Source: Erythroxylum novogranatense
Lineage: Eukaryota > Streptophyta > Magnoliopsida > Malpighiales > Erythroxylaceae
Length of the DNA: 64,000 bases
Assembly (NCBI GenBank): GCA_029891385.1
Contig: CM057232.1
Location: forward strand, 63,983,824-64,047,823
Reading direction: 5' to 3'
Of this stretch, positions 24,782 to 36,136 are shown piece after piece (the first letter of the stretch is position 1; each line of letters begins with the position of its first letter). A program made the position numbers and the translations under genes. A model generated the notes under the pieces. The model did not search any database, had not been told where the DNA came from, and saw nothing but the letters and a program-made list of their open reading frames with translations.

Positions 24782-26306
24782 TTTTGGTTTGGTTTTAAGC
24801 TTTCATTTATGCATTTAATGAATAAATTGGTTGTTAGATGCATTGATTGGTATATATTGTTCATTCTCTATGATTCATGATGCATGAAGGTCATGAAACA
24901 TATGGGTTGAATTATTGGGTATGTTGTGTAAGACATGAAAGAGGGTTAGTGAATGAACAAGGTTTTGATTGGTTTGAGCTTGATTTTGGATTGTATATTG
25001 ATGATTAAACTAGCATGAAATGTAAGAGGTAAGTGCTGCCAACTTGAGATGGTATTTCCTAGTAAATGTATGAATGATATAGGGGCTGAATTTGTGTTCA
25101 ATTGAGATGTTTATGGTAGTAGGAATTGAATTGGCATGATAAGAAGTGAAGTTGGGAAGTAAAACTGAAATTGTGAGTTTGACCTACCATACTGATTTGA
25201 GCATAACTCATTGTGTGGTTATGCAATTGAGGCAAGGTTTGTGCCCACTTAAACTTTGGGATGTTGGATACAACTTTGTGTGAAATAGGTGTTGTTAAAT
25301 TGTAATGTTAGAAGGGTGAATTGTTGCATGGAAAGTTATCGTGTTTCATTGCTCGTGAACAGTAACCGAAACCATAACCTATGAGCTTTGCTGATTTTTC
25401 TAAATTAATTGAGATGGAATTAGGGAGAATGATCTTCATGAAAGTTGTAGCATATTGAGTTATCTTTCCATTTCCACGGATATTGCTATTTTTAGAGGTG
25501 TATATTGAGAGATATGAACTGTTTTCTATGGACTGGTTTTGGGCATGTTGATGAAGCCTAGCTTAAGTGTCTGACTTGTGAGTATTCTGCTTGGAAGTAA
25601 TTTTAGCCATTTTTTTGGACTGAATTGGTGTGAGTGATCTTCTGAAAAGTTGTAGAGGAAGAAATTATCTTGAAAATGAGATATGGCATATAATTTTAGA
25701 GGTCGAGTTGGGAGTTATGGTTTTGGAAAAATCGATCCTGCATTAGGATGTGAATGGTCGATCATGGCGAAATTTGCAAAATAGTTTTGAAATTGTTAGA
25801 AATCGAATTGGAGTGTGAGTTCTTCATGAAACTTGAAGTTTGAGATCTTATATTTTCAGGAACATAAGGTAGTGAAATTGGTGACATTTTGCTAAGAGAT
25901 ATGCTGTTTGGAAAATTACGCGCCTAGATTGATTGATTTCATGAGACTGATTCTTTGTTGAATTATTTGACCTAGTTAGTTATGGAATTTGATTTTGGGT
26001 TGTTATGAAAGTTTTAGATAACATTGTGATCTTGATGAACATATTTATTGTGTAATTGTTGACTGAAGAATCGAGAGTTATGGAATTTGCAATGTATCGT
26101 TATGTTTTAATGGGATTTGAGTAGGCAGTAGCTTTGATGGGATATTTGACACCCTTAGGGTGAAATTGATTTTATGGTCTTCTTGAGAATTGTAGAGCTT
26201 TTCATGACCTTTCCAACAAGCTATAGTTTGTATTTTTCCTAATTGTATGCTAAGAATTATAAAGGTTGGAACTTTGGACCTGAAAACTGGAAAAGGGCAA
26301 GGAAGG

Positions 26307-26309
<3 letters not shown>

Positions 26310-26351
<42 letters not shown>
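26310..26351. repeat. (TA)n microsatellite in LARD2 3' LTR
   Basis: About 21 TA units. The matching tract in the 5' LTR (18838-18857) has about 10 units, so the two diverged after insertion or by sequencing slippage. Confidence 0.9.
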
Positions 26352-26355
<4 letters not shown>

Positions 26356-27149
26356 TTTGTTATTATTTGGCATTAAGTGACCCGATTGTTTCTTTTGTCA
26401 ATTTCTTTTCCGTCCGACGTCCGATTGACCTGATTCTTGAGGCATCGGATTGGTAACATATTGAATTCTATTTTGTGAGAATTTAGGAATTTTTGGACGG
26501 GAAATTGACGTGGCCCCGGATAATTGTTTGGTAATCACTGTTTTATTTAATTGGGGACCTATAGAGGTCCGAATTGCGCGCCGTCAGCACCAATAGTTTT
26601 CTAATTTTTAGACGGATTTTTCTGGGAGGAAAAAAATGAGATTAGGGCCGGGAATTCATGAACATGCATATTTCACCTACATGTGCACAAATTGCATATT
26701 TAGTGACTCGTTCTTTCTCTGTTTCTTCTAGAGGCCCAAGTGGAGCGTCGTCCGACCGATGGGACGGAAACTTCCCGGCATTAGCTCGGAAGTAATATGT
26801 GAGTAACCTAGTTGGTTTCTCAGCCTTATGTGTTTATTAATTATATGCACTGATGCCATGAGGAGTTAAGGATGGATATTTGTGTGATTGTTTTTGATTG
26901 ATTTCGGACCATGGGTGTAAATTGGAGTTAAGGATGAGAATAAGTGCGTGAGAATGCATTAGTAAATTGGATTGTAAATGTGTTAGTGAAATGAAAGATA
27001 AATGCATGGAATGAAATACCGACTAAAAGTCCGAGGACATTGGAAATGATCAAAATAGGAATTAATTGAATTGGAAATAGAAATGCGATAATTGGAAATT
27101 GAAACTGTCATGTGCATTCATGCATAGTAAATGATCGATAATGGCAGCG

Positions 27150-27302
27150 GGACCGGTGTAGCCACCGATTTCGAGCTTTAAGCTCAACGCACAGGCCTCG
27201 TGTCTAACGTATTCGAGCCTCGGCTCGATGATCGTGGCTATGCCCAACGTTTGAGCTTCAAGCCCAATGTTTCGAGCCAATGGCTCAACGATATGAGCTC
27301 AA
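27150..27302. repeat. Hairpin array in LARD2 3' LTR (partly broken)
   Basis: It keeps CGGTG/CACCG, GAGCTTTAAGCTC, GAGCCTCGGCTC and GAGCCAATGGCTC. GGGC/GCCC stems are damaged where CAGGG reads CGTGG and similar. Compare the intact copy at 19684-19838. Confidence 0.65.
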
Positions 27303-27951
27303 AGCACGGTCACAACAACGAAAGAAAATGAAAGAGTCACATGCACATCGTATAAATGAATGTTTTATGTGAATTGTGTGAATGGCTTATTGCCTTATAA
27401 AATGTTAAATTGATTTTGTGATTTCTTGTTTATGATATATGTACAATATTGTGTGATTGTCGGGATATGCATGAGTTGGGTGAACCATCGATGATGGTTT
27501 CTCACCGAGTTCGCAAACTCACCCAACATTGCATCTATTTTCAAGAAATGGAGAGTACCCGTTGACACACGGAGTACGCCTCTCGCTAGCAAGATGTAGT
27601 ATTGGGTCGGGATCGATGTCGTCAGATTCTGCATTAGTGTATTAATTTGGTATTTAGTAGGCCCAATTGTTTTTTATGTAATTGTATAGAGTGGCTGAGC
27701 ACTAATGAGTGCTAATAATGATTGAAATTGTTTTCTCAGTGAAATGGTTTTATATTTGAAAATGTTTTGTTATAATTGGGCCAAGTCAATGATTGTTTTG
27801 CGCACTCTAATGTTTTTGAAAGAAAAAGAAAATGTCATACGATTTTTCATAAGGTAATGAATGTCCTAGTACGCCACCCTCGTGTGTCACGGGCTCGAAT
27901 ATCACTATGGATATCGGGTTCGGGCTCGCGGGAGTGGAGTGTTACAGACCT

Positions 27952-28600
27952 AGAGTGCAAGCACAAGCTCGGGTGTTTGCTATGACTCGGGAGGAGGCTT
28001 CAGCCGCTCCGGAGGTTGTTACTGGTATGGCTCAGCTTTTTCATTATGATGTATATATTCTATTTGATTCTGGTTCCACGTATTCCTATGTCTCTGCAAG
28101 TACGATATTGCCTGGTATGCAATCAGTTCTATTAGATGGTTTCCTGCTTGTTAGTACTACGTTAGGGAGGAATGTTATTGTGAGCCGGATCTTTCGAGAT
28201 TGTGAGCTGGTGATCGATGGATCTAGTTTGGTAGTGGATCTGCTACCTCTAGATCTTAAGGGGTTAGATGTAATCGTCGGAATAGACGTGATGGAGAAGT
28301 ATAAGGCGAAGCTGGATTGTGGTCGAAAGGAAGTGGAATTTGATATAGGAGAGGGTCAGAAAGTAGTTTTCAGAGGAGATAGAAAGTTGACACCGCCAAG
28401 GCTTGTTTCAGCTTTATTAGCTGATAGACTGATGGGAAGAGGCTGTGAAGCCTTCTTGGCGCGTGTTATGGATACCAGTGTGAAAGAGAGCACGGTTGAG
28501 GATATTCCCATTGTGAGGGAATTTCCTGATGTGTTTCCTGAGGAGTTGCCCGGTTTGTCACCGGAGAGGGAGATCGAGTTTGCTATTGATTTGGCTCCCG
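27952..28600 (+). pseudogene. Aspartic protease of the host gypsy pol
   Basis: This is the retropepsin-like domain that matures the polyprotein. The active-site motif LFDSGSTYSYVS is at about 28060-28095. The usual GLDVIVGIDVM follows near 28263, and then an acidic linker to RT containing FPDVFPEELPG, a hallmark of plant gypsy elements. The frame is open from 27952 through the domain. The upstream codons 27907-27946 in the same frame belong to LARD2's LTR, not to the protein. Catalytic Asp is present; inactivity of the element comes from stops elsewhere. Confidence 0.9.
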
Positions 28601-29470
28601 GGACAGCTCCTATCTCTATTCCACCTTACAGGATGGCTCCAGCTGAGCTGAAAGAGCTTAAGGAGCAGTTGGAGGATCTTTTGGAGAAGGGGTTTATTAG
28701 GCCGAGCACTTCACCTTGAGGAGCGCCGGTCTTATTTGTTAAGAAGGAAGATGGAACCTGGAGGATGTGTATTGACTATAGGAGGATCAATAAGGTGACA
28801 ATGAAGAACAAGTATCCTTTGCCTTGGATAGATGATTTGTTTGATCAGCTGCAGGGGGCAACGGTCTTCTCTAAGATTGATCTCCGGTCTGGCTACCATC
28901 AACTCAGGATTAAGGAGTCTGATGTGAGCAAGACAGCCTTCAGGACACGGTATGGCCATTATGAATTTCTGGTTATGCCTTTTGGATTGATCAATGCTCC
29001 TGTTGCTTTTATGGATCTAATGAACAGGGTCTTTAAGGAGTTTTTAGATCAGTTTGTTATCGTATTCATCGATGACATTCTGATATATTTCAGGAGTGAG
29101 GGAGGACATGAGGAGCACTTGAGAATTCTGTTGCAGAGGTTGAGGGAGAGAGAGATGTATGCCAAATTCACTAAATGTGAATTTTGGCTTAGGGAAGTGA
29201 TCTTCCTTGGCCACATTGTTTATGAGAAGGGGGTGCATGTGGATCCCAAGAAGATTGAAGATGTAGTGAACTAGCATACCCCGATATCAGTGACTGAGGT
29301 GAGGATTTTTCTGGGTTTAGCAGGTTATTACAGGAGATTTGTGGAGGGTTTCTCCATGATTGCTGCGCCATTGACCAAATTGTTGAGAAAGAACCAGAAG
29401 TTTATCTGGAGTGATGAGTGCCAGAAGAGTTTTGAGGAACTGAAGTACAGATTGACTAGTGCTCCAGTTC
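28601..29470 (+). pseudogene. Reverse transcriptase of the host gypsy pol
   Basis: RVT_1 domain: RMAPAELKELKEQL, then [42 protein letters not shown] and the catalytic VFIDDIL (YxDD equivalent, near 29067). It copies element RNA into cDNA from the iMet primer. Stops at 28717-28719 (TGA, expected Trp of SPWGAP) and 29272-29274 (TAG, expected Trp) break the frame; both are one G to A change from TGG. No frameshift is seen between 27952 and 31063. Confidence 0.93.
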
Positions 29471-29880
29471 TGACTTTGCTCACAGGAGAGGGGAGTTATA
29501 CTGTGTTTAGTGATGCTTCCAGAAAGGGGTTGGGATGTGTGCTTATCCAGGGAGATAAGGTGATAGCATATGCCTCACGGCAGCTAAAGCCTTATGATGC
29601 AAACTATCCGACCCATGATTTGGAGTTAGCAGTTGTGATCTTTGCCTTGAAGATCTGGAGGCATTATCTGTATGAAGTGCAAACTAGGATCTTTACAGAT
29701 CATAAGAGTCTCAAATACTTGTTGAGTCAAAAGGAGCTAAATTTGGGACAGAGGAGATGGATTGAGCTGCTCAAGGATTATGACCTGTTGATTGAGTATC
29801 ATCCAGGTAAGGCCAATGCTATTGCAGATGCTTTGAGCAAGAAGTCTTCTATAGCATATGTGCAGGCAGTCTATCTGCCA
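29471..29880 (+). pseudogene. RNase H of the host gypsy pol
   Basis: RNase H-like domain with [13 protein letters not shown], then [30 protein letters not shown] and [14 protein letters not shown]. The conserved acidic residues of the DEDD type are visible (SDAS, DLEL, TDHKS, ADALS). It degrades the RNA of the RNA-DNA hybrid during replication. Open in frame, immediately after RT as in all plant gypsy elements. Confidence 0.92.
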
Positions 29881-31063
29881 CTATTAGAAGAGATGGCTAA
29901 GCTCAGGATCAGTTTGAAGCAGGAGGAATCTGATTGCATGACTGCTACTTTTCGGGTGAGACCGATCCTTAGAGAAAAGGTGAAAGAATTACAGGTTCAG
30001 GATCTCGAATTGTGTAAGCTATGTGAAGAGGTTCAGAGGGGTAAGGAGTCCGGTATGGTGCTGAGTGATGATGGACTGCTGACGGTCAGGAATAGGCTCT
30101 GTATTCCTGATGTCAAGGAGGTAAAAGATGAGATTTTGGATGAGGGGCACAACGCACCTTATTCTATGCAACCAGGCAGCACCAGGATGTACAAGGATCT
30201 CAGGGAATATTTCTGGTAGAGAGGTATGAAGAAGGATGTGGCCGAGTATGTGAATAAGTGTCTGGTGTGTCAGCAAGTCAAGGCTAAGCATCAGGCACCT
30301 TCAGGCCAGTTGAGGCCGTTGTCCATTCCTGAGTGGAAATGGCAGAGAGTCACTATGGATTTTTTGATGGGGTTACCCAGGACCAGTAGGAGGCATAATG
30401 CCATATGGGTGATTGTGGATAGATTGACGAAATCAACCTATTTTCTAGCAATCAGACAGACAGATCCTCTGCATGTGCTAGCGAAGAAGTATATTGACGA
30501 GGTTGTGAGATTGCATGGGATCCTGGATTCGATTGTGTCTGATAGGGATCCTCGCTTTACTTCGAGATTTTGGGACAGTTTGCAGGAGGCTTTGGGTACT
30601 AAGTTGAGTTTCAGCACTGCTTTCTATCCTCAGACCGATGGTCGGTCTGAGAGGACCATTCGGACTCTTGAGAGAATGCTTAGGGCTTGTGTGATGGATT
30701 TTAGAGGGGCATGGGATGACCACTTGCCTTTTATCAAATTTGCATATAACAATTCGTATCATTCGAGCATTCAGATGGCTCCTTATGAGGCTTTGTATGG
30801 GAGGAGATGTAGATCTCCAGTGTGTTGGGATGCAAAGGGAGACAGGAAACTTTTGGGACCAGAGTTGATACAGATGACCGTTGATAAGGTCAACTTGATA
30901 AAACATAGGCTGAAGGCAGCTCAGGATATAACGAAGAGTTATGAAGATGCTCACAGAAAAGAGATGGAGTATGAGGTCGGCGAGAAGGTGTTTCTGAAGA
31001 CTTCCCCTTGGAAAGGGATTATGAGATTTGGTAAGAAGGGTAAGCTGAGTCTGAGGTATGTGG
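29881..31063 (+). pseudogene. Integrase of the host gypsy pol (zinc and catalytic domains)
   Basis: The N-terminal zinc finger is CLVCQQVKAKH with an upstream HNAPY; its second histidine (usual HPG) reads QPG here. The catalytic core has TMDFLMGLP (first Asp), VSDRDPRFTSRFW (second Asp) and GRSERTIRTLERML (Glu), the DD35E set that joins cDNA to host DNA. A TAG at 30217-30219 replaces the second Trp of the FWWRGM motif. The domain is cut at 31063 by the copia element and resumes at 40817. Confidence 0.92.
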
Positions 31064-32960
31064 TGTAGGAAAATCCCGGTGGTACATCACATGTACCCAG
31101 TGCGGAAAACAAAATTTTTTTTGTCCCGGGACTTTCCCAAAACCCAGGATCGTTGTGTCTATATAACTAGGTCAAACCATAACGACTCACGTGGTCTGCC
31201 TCTAACGGTATCCACGCAGAGGTCGGATAACCTAACCGAGACAAACCCTTTGCCTCGGGAATAGCTAGACTAAGGAAAAGACTGCTAGATCTTACCTTAG
31301 CCTTGGAGAGCTTGTAGAGATGAGTTGGTAGAACCTTGGAGAAGAAGAAACAACCTGAAGGAGGATGAAAGGAGGAAGATGAAAACAATTTTCTAAGCTT
31401 AACAATAAGCTTTCGCCTTCTCCTCTAAAACCCACGCACCAAGCTTCTTTTCATTACCTTTCTTATATGTTTTAACTCTTAAAAACACAATAGAATGGAA
31501 TGGTGTAAGCTTGTCCACGATAAGGCATGAAATTGCCTTAATTTGCTAAATAATTATTACATTTGACTTTTCAAAGTTCTTTTCTCTTCTCCATTCCTTT
31601 GGTCCACCGAATCAATATTAATATATATATAATTAATTAATTCTTAATTAATTAATATATATATATATATTCTTGTCAAGAGGTCCAACAAACTGGGTCG
31701 GTCCTACCGCCCTATCAGCCCCGCCGCTTAAAAATCACCGAAACCCTTTTCAAGAATGTCAATGTCGCGATCTCATCGGGACATATCCCAATCTCATCGG
31801 GATCCGCTTAATCTGTCGCTCTCCGATATTGGATCACTATCCAAAACTATTTTACGAGTTCTCCGAGACACTCTTGCTCGTGTGACCCATTAGTTCCGGT
31901 TATGTTGGCCACTTAGATTAACACTTAATCTAAGCAAGTCATGAGCGTATCTAGCAACACATCATGACCCCAATTGACCGGAAAGTAATTGGTTTGACGG
32001 GTTATATAAACTACGAACCATATTACAAACCTTTCCATAGTCAATTCTTCGCAATTCGTCCTTTCACCATTCTATACCCCACTTGGTTTGAGTATGGGCA
32101 AGTGTCAACTCTTACTAGACCGATCAGATCAAATCTAGTCCAAGTGTAATTAGTTCTTGTCCCAGACTCATTACTTTAATGTCCATGAAGACCGCCTTCA
32201 TGACATATGTGTTCCGCCGCCAGAGACTTGCAAGTAATGATCCTCACAAGAGGCCATGGGTATCTCTTACGCTAATATCACGTAAGTGGTGAATCCTTTG
32301 TTGGCTACTCAATTACCTTCAAATACCTCAAACTGTACTCCAATCACCACCCTATGAGCGACCTCGAAAGGCAACAAGGAATGGAGTCAAAGCACGTAAT
32401 CAAGATTCAAGATATCCTCGAGTACCTCAAGTCTAAGGATATTTGCACCATTGCTATGATGAGATTGTCACCGACATAATATCCATGTGATGATCTCATG
32501 GTAGGTCATCCAATGTACTTACTACTACTAGCAAGCATCCATATGTCAAATCTAAATATCTCAATATTTACGTGTTACGAGATCCACCGCTTGTTCCAAT
32601 CAAGGAGTTTGACATATGCTAGTCTATCCGGATTAACGATGTCCAGCCTCATTAATCCTATGACTAGGATCATTTAAATACTCGACATAATTGCACATGA
32701 TAGGAATCTCAATAGTATGATCACATCATAATTTCCTTCATGCTATGTCATATATCATGGACTTCATTAATTGATTTAAGATTAAAATCAATTCATAAAT
32801 ATGAACATCAAATTAATGAAATATGCCTTTTCTTTATTCATACAAACATTTGTTTTTTGTACAAAACGCGCTTAAAGAAGATTGTCTTTAGGGCACTACT
32901 CTAACACTTTTACAATGCATAAGTCGACTTATCACATATACAAGTCGACTTGTACTTACA
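31064..32960 (-). repeat. 3' LTR of the copia element (left copy)
   Basis: 1897 bp, partner of 38905-40811. It has an AT-rich tract near 31618-31671, and two AAGTCGACTT palindromes at 32921-32930 and 32942-32951, close to the U3 terminus. Differences from its partner cluster at CTG/CAG sites. Confidence 0.93.
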
Positions 32961-32972
32961 AATCTCCCACTG
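32961..32972 (-). other. Polypurine tract of the copia element
   Basis: On the minus strand this reads CAGTGGGAGATT directly upstream of the 3' LTR, as expected for the plus-strand primer of a copia element. Confidence 0.8.
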
Positions 32973-33022
32973 ACCTAAAGCCAATCGCCTTGGTATCTAA
33001 TACCATAAGCGGTACATGAGAA

Positions 33023-33648
33023 TCAAAATTCCTCTGTGACAATGGCTTTGTCAACGGATCGACAATGTTCGCTCTGTGGAATCCTCTCTATCGTGACATC
33101 ACCTCGCCCGATGATCTCCGAATCAAATGATATCGACGAGTACGTGTTTAGATCGTTGATGAGACCTTGGCTCCTTTGCTCGCGCAATAGCCCCATTATT
33201 GTCACAATACAATCAGATGGGCCCATCATCGCTAGGAACCACACCAAGTTCGAGATGAACTTCTTGATCCAAACCGCTTCCTTTCTTTGCGTCGATGCGG
33301 CAATATACTCGCCTCGATCGTTGAATCGCCAGCCGTCTCCTGTTTGAACTCTTCCAACCGATCGCTCCGCCATTCGGTGTGAAAATATAACCCGATTGAG
33401 ACTTTGAATCGCCCTTATCGATTGAAAATCGGCATCAGATGCCCGCACATGAAGATCTCCATCTCCATATATCAAGAAAACATCCTTAGTCCTTCTCAAG
33501 TACTTGAGGATATTCTCGACAATGAACCAAAGACCTCACCAGATCCGATTGGTATCCGCTCGTAACACTTAGAGCATACGATACATCGGGTCTTGTACAT
33601 AACATAGCATACATGATAGATCCCATGCGGATGCATACGGGATCATAT
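33023..33648 (-). pseudogene. RNase H and C-terminus of the copia polyprotein
   Basis: The minus frame reads RRTKDVFLIYGDGDLHVR, DADFQS, then EYIAAS, KEAVWIKKFIS and further on EIIGRGDVTIERI, the usual copia RNase H and tail. Residues between these anchors do not match the family because of repeated small indels. Several of these (CTGAG read as TCGAG or CGAG) are the same anomaly seen between the LTRs. Function if intact: removal of template RNA during cDNA synthesis. Confidence 0.8.
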
Positions 33649-34480
33649 TCATGCGCATCCTCTCATCTTGTGTCTTAGGACATAGATTTCGAGCGTTATC
33701 CCACGAGTGATGGGAAGGAACCCTCTCTTGGATTGCTCCATGCTAAACCTCTTTAGCATCTTATCTATGTACGTTGACTGTGAAAGACCAAGCAACCTTT
33801 TAGATCTATCTCTATAGATCCTTATCCCAAGGATATAAGTTGCTTCACCAAGGTCTTTCATAGCAAATTGTTTAGACAGCCAAATCTTTCTTGATTGCAT
33901 CATTGAGACATCGCTTCCTAGTAATAATATGTCATCCACATATAGCACAAGGAATACGATTGCTGGTTCCATTGACTTTCTTATACACACAATGTTCATC
34001 CGGATTTTGTGAGAAACCAAACTCTTTGATTGTCTCATCAAAACGGATATTCCAACTCGGGATGCTTGCTTTAATCCATAAATGGATTTACGAAGCTTAC
34101 ATACCTTTTCGCCATCATTGGATATGAAGCCCTCGGGTTGTGTCATGTACATCCTCGGCCGATTTCCATTCAGAAAGTCGTCTTCACATCCATTTGCCAT
34201 ATCTCATAATCATAATGAGCGGCAATGGCTGGGAGTATCCTAATGGATTTAAGCATTGCTCTCGGATCAAGGTTTCGTCGTAGTCAACTCCTTGTCTTTG
34301 ACGAAAGCCTTTGGCCACTAGCCTTGCTTTATAGGTAATCACATTACCATCCATGTCGGTTTTCTTCTTGAAAACCCATTTGCACCCTATGGGTTTGATT
34401 CCTTCGCATCAACCAAAGACCATACTTGGTTTTCATACATGGAATCCATTTCGATTTCATGGCACGAAGCCATTTATCGA
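33649..34480 (-). pseudogene. Copia reverse transcriptase (RVT_2)
   Basis: Visible on the minus strand: FLNGN, MYMTQPEGFISNDGEKVCKL, SIYGLKQASR, catalytic LYVDDILLLGSD and FAMKDLGEATYILGIRIYRDR. This is the RVT_2 order. The N-terminal part (near 34200-34480) is out of frame but recognisable as nucleotide sequence (cccatttgcaccctatggg). Frameshifts prevent one continuous protein. Confidence 0.88.
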
Positions 34481-35741
34481 TTCTCAACTCTTGTAACCTC
34501 TTCATAGGTGGTAGGCTCATCATCTTCTATGAGCAATACATCATTCTGTTCACTCACGAAATCCATATCTCTAGAAGCGTAACGTATCCTACTTGACCTA
34601 CGAACTTCGTGTGTAGTAGAAGGTTGAACTGCTACCTCATCTGTATGAGTTACAGCCGTGTTCAGACGATTGATGCGTCATTCGAGCATCTTGAACTTCC
34701 TCAAGTTCAACTTTGCTCCCACTCGTCCTCTTTTAGAAGAAACTCTTTCTCTAAAGACAGCATGCCTCAAACCAACACTTTTGTTCCTCGGCAAGGTAGA
34801 ATTGATATCTTCTTGTTTCTTTAGGATATCCTACGAACAAACATTTGTCGACTTTGCATCCAGCTTTGTCTCGATTGTGTCCGCTTCACATAAGGTGACA
34901 ACCCCATACTTTCAAATGAGAAAGATAAGGTTTCTTGTTATTCCATATCTCATATGGAGTAACATCAACTATCTTTGATGGAACTCATTTAATGAGATAA
35001 ACAAATGTCTCGAGTGCATACCCCAAAAGGATTTGGGTAATCGCAAAAGCCCATCATTGATCGTACCATGTCCAACAGGTTCGATTTCTCCTTTCTGCCA
35101 CACCATTATGCTGTGGTGTGAAAGGAGGAGTCCACTGAGATAAAATCCCATTATCTCTGAGATAATCCAAAAACTCTTGGTCTAAGTACTCGCCACCACG
35201 ATCAGATCGCAATGTCTTGATACTTTTCCCAAGTTGGTTTTCTACTTCATTTCTGAATTGTTTGAACTTTTCAAACGCTTCATTTGTATCTCATCAGATA
35301 CAAATACCCATATCGAGAATAATCATCGATGAAGGTAATGAAGTATCGACAACCACTTCTGGCATGGATGGACATTGGACCACATACATCTGAATGTATT
35401 AGATCTAATAATCCAGTCGCTCGTTCACCCTTTCCCTTAAAAGGTAACTTAGTCATCTTGCCTAGTAAACAAGATTCACATGTGTCATAAGATTCATAAT
35501 CGAATGACCCTAAACTGCCACTTTTATGGAGCTTAGCTATGCGTCTCTCATTTATATGGCCAAGGCGACAATGCCATAAATAAGTCGATTTTAAATTATC
35601 TCTTTTATGTCTTTTAGTATCATTGACATTCATAATTGGATGTGACATATCTAATATGTAAATACCATTGCATAATGTACCAATACCATAAAGCATTCCA
35701 TTCGCATTACTAATAGAACAACCATTGTTACCAAAAGTCAA
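34481..35741 (-). pseudogene. Copia GAG-pre-integrase and integrase
   Basis: The minus frame 35741-35280 reads LWHCRLGHINERRI and CESCLLGKMTKLPF (HHCC zinc region), then LIHSDVCGPM and FIDDYSRYGYLY (catalytic core start). Minus 35151-34969 continues in another frame with HHSIMVWQKGEI (family form HNGVAERRN) and LPKSFWGMHSRHLF. At least one frameshift lies near 35280-35150. It would insert the element's cDNA into the genome. Confidence 0.85.
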
Positions 35742-35820
35742 ATGGAAACCAAATTCTATTTAAACAAGAAATGCATAATATGTTCTTTGTTATAACAGTA
35801 CAAAATAACATTCATCCAAT

Positions 35821-36136
35821 CTAAGTACAAGCCCACTGGGAGTGACAAAAATAAGTCCCTACACTAATGCAAAGAACCCTTGCTCCATTCCCAACGCGTG
35901 GGTCTACTTCTCCTTTGTAAGTCGCCATCGTCCCCGAGGCCTCGCATATCATTACATATGTGTGAGCCACAACCGTATCTAATACCCATATGTTATGATC
36001 GTAAGCAGATAACTTCAATGACAAACATACTCAAGAAGTTGAGGCATCGATGCCTTCTTCGCTTCGATTCTTCCAGATAGACTTTGCGATTCGCTTCCAA
36101 AGTGACCGGCCTTACATGAATGGAAGCGTGTTCCCT
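35821..36136 (-). pseudogene. Copia nucleocapsid knuckle and protease remnant
   Basis: On the minus strand, 36120-36060 resembles a CCHC knuckle followed by KVYLEE, but it is damaged (SCKAGHFGSES). Then comes LSAYDHNIWVLDT, the start of the retropepsin active site; the following residues read VVAHTYVM instead of the usual Gly/Ser-His-Ile, so the motif is altered. The segment then reads GEVDPRVGNGARV, common in copia protease regions. Confidence 0.7.

Larger units (their letters stand above)
17126..27946 (+). mobile_element. LARD2: second non-autonomous gypsy derivative, target duplication gacc(g/t)
   Basis: It begins TGTAACATCCCACCCC and ends GTGTTACA. Flanks are gaccg (17121-17125) and gacct (27947-27951), one mismatch at the third base of a proline codon. 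The structure is 5' LTR 3365 bp (with a large deletion), internal 3468 bp without coding domains, and 3' LTR 3988 bp. It is clearly related to LARD1 in LTR and core but is a different subfamily copy. It sits 175 host bases downstream of LARD1 in the same gag gene. Confidence 0.92.
23959..27946 (+). repeat. LARD2 3' LTR
   Basis: 3988 bp, TGTAACATCCC to GTGTTACA. It keeps the promoter-like segment missing from the 5' LTR. A TA dinucleotide tract at 26310-26351 is about 42 bp, against about 20 bp in the 5' LTR (18838-18857). From about 25690 to the end it differs from the 5' LTR mostly at CTG/CAG sites. Confidence 0.92.

Noticed and set aside
33036..33347. 103-codon + frame opposite the copia RNase H
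   Set aside because: Antisense shadow of the copia polyprotein; the minus strand has family motifs and the + strand has none.
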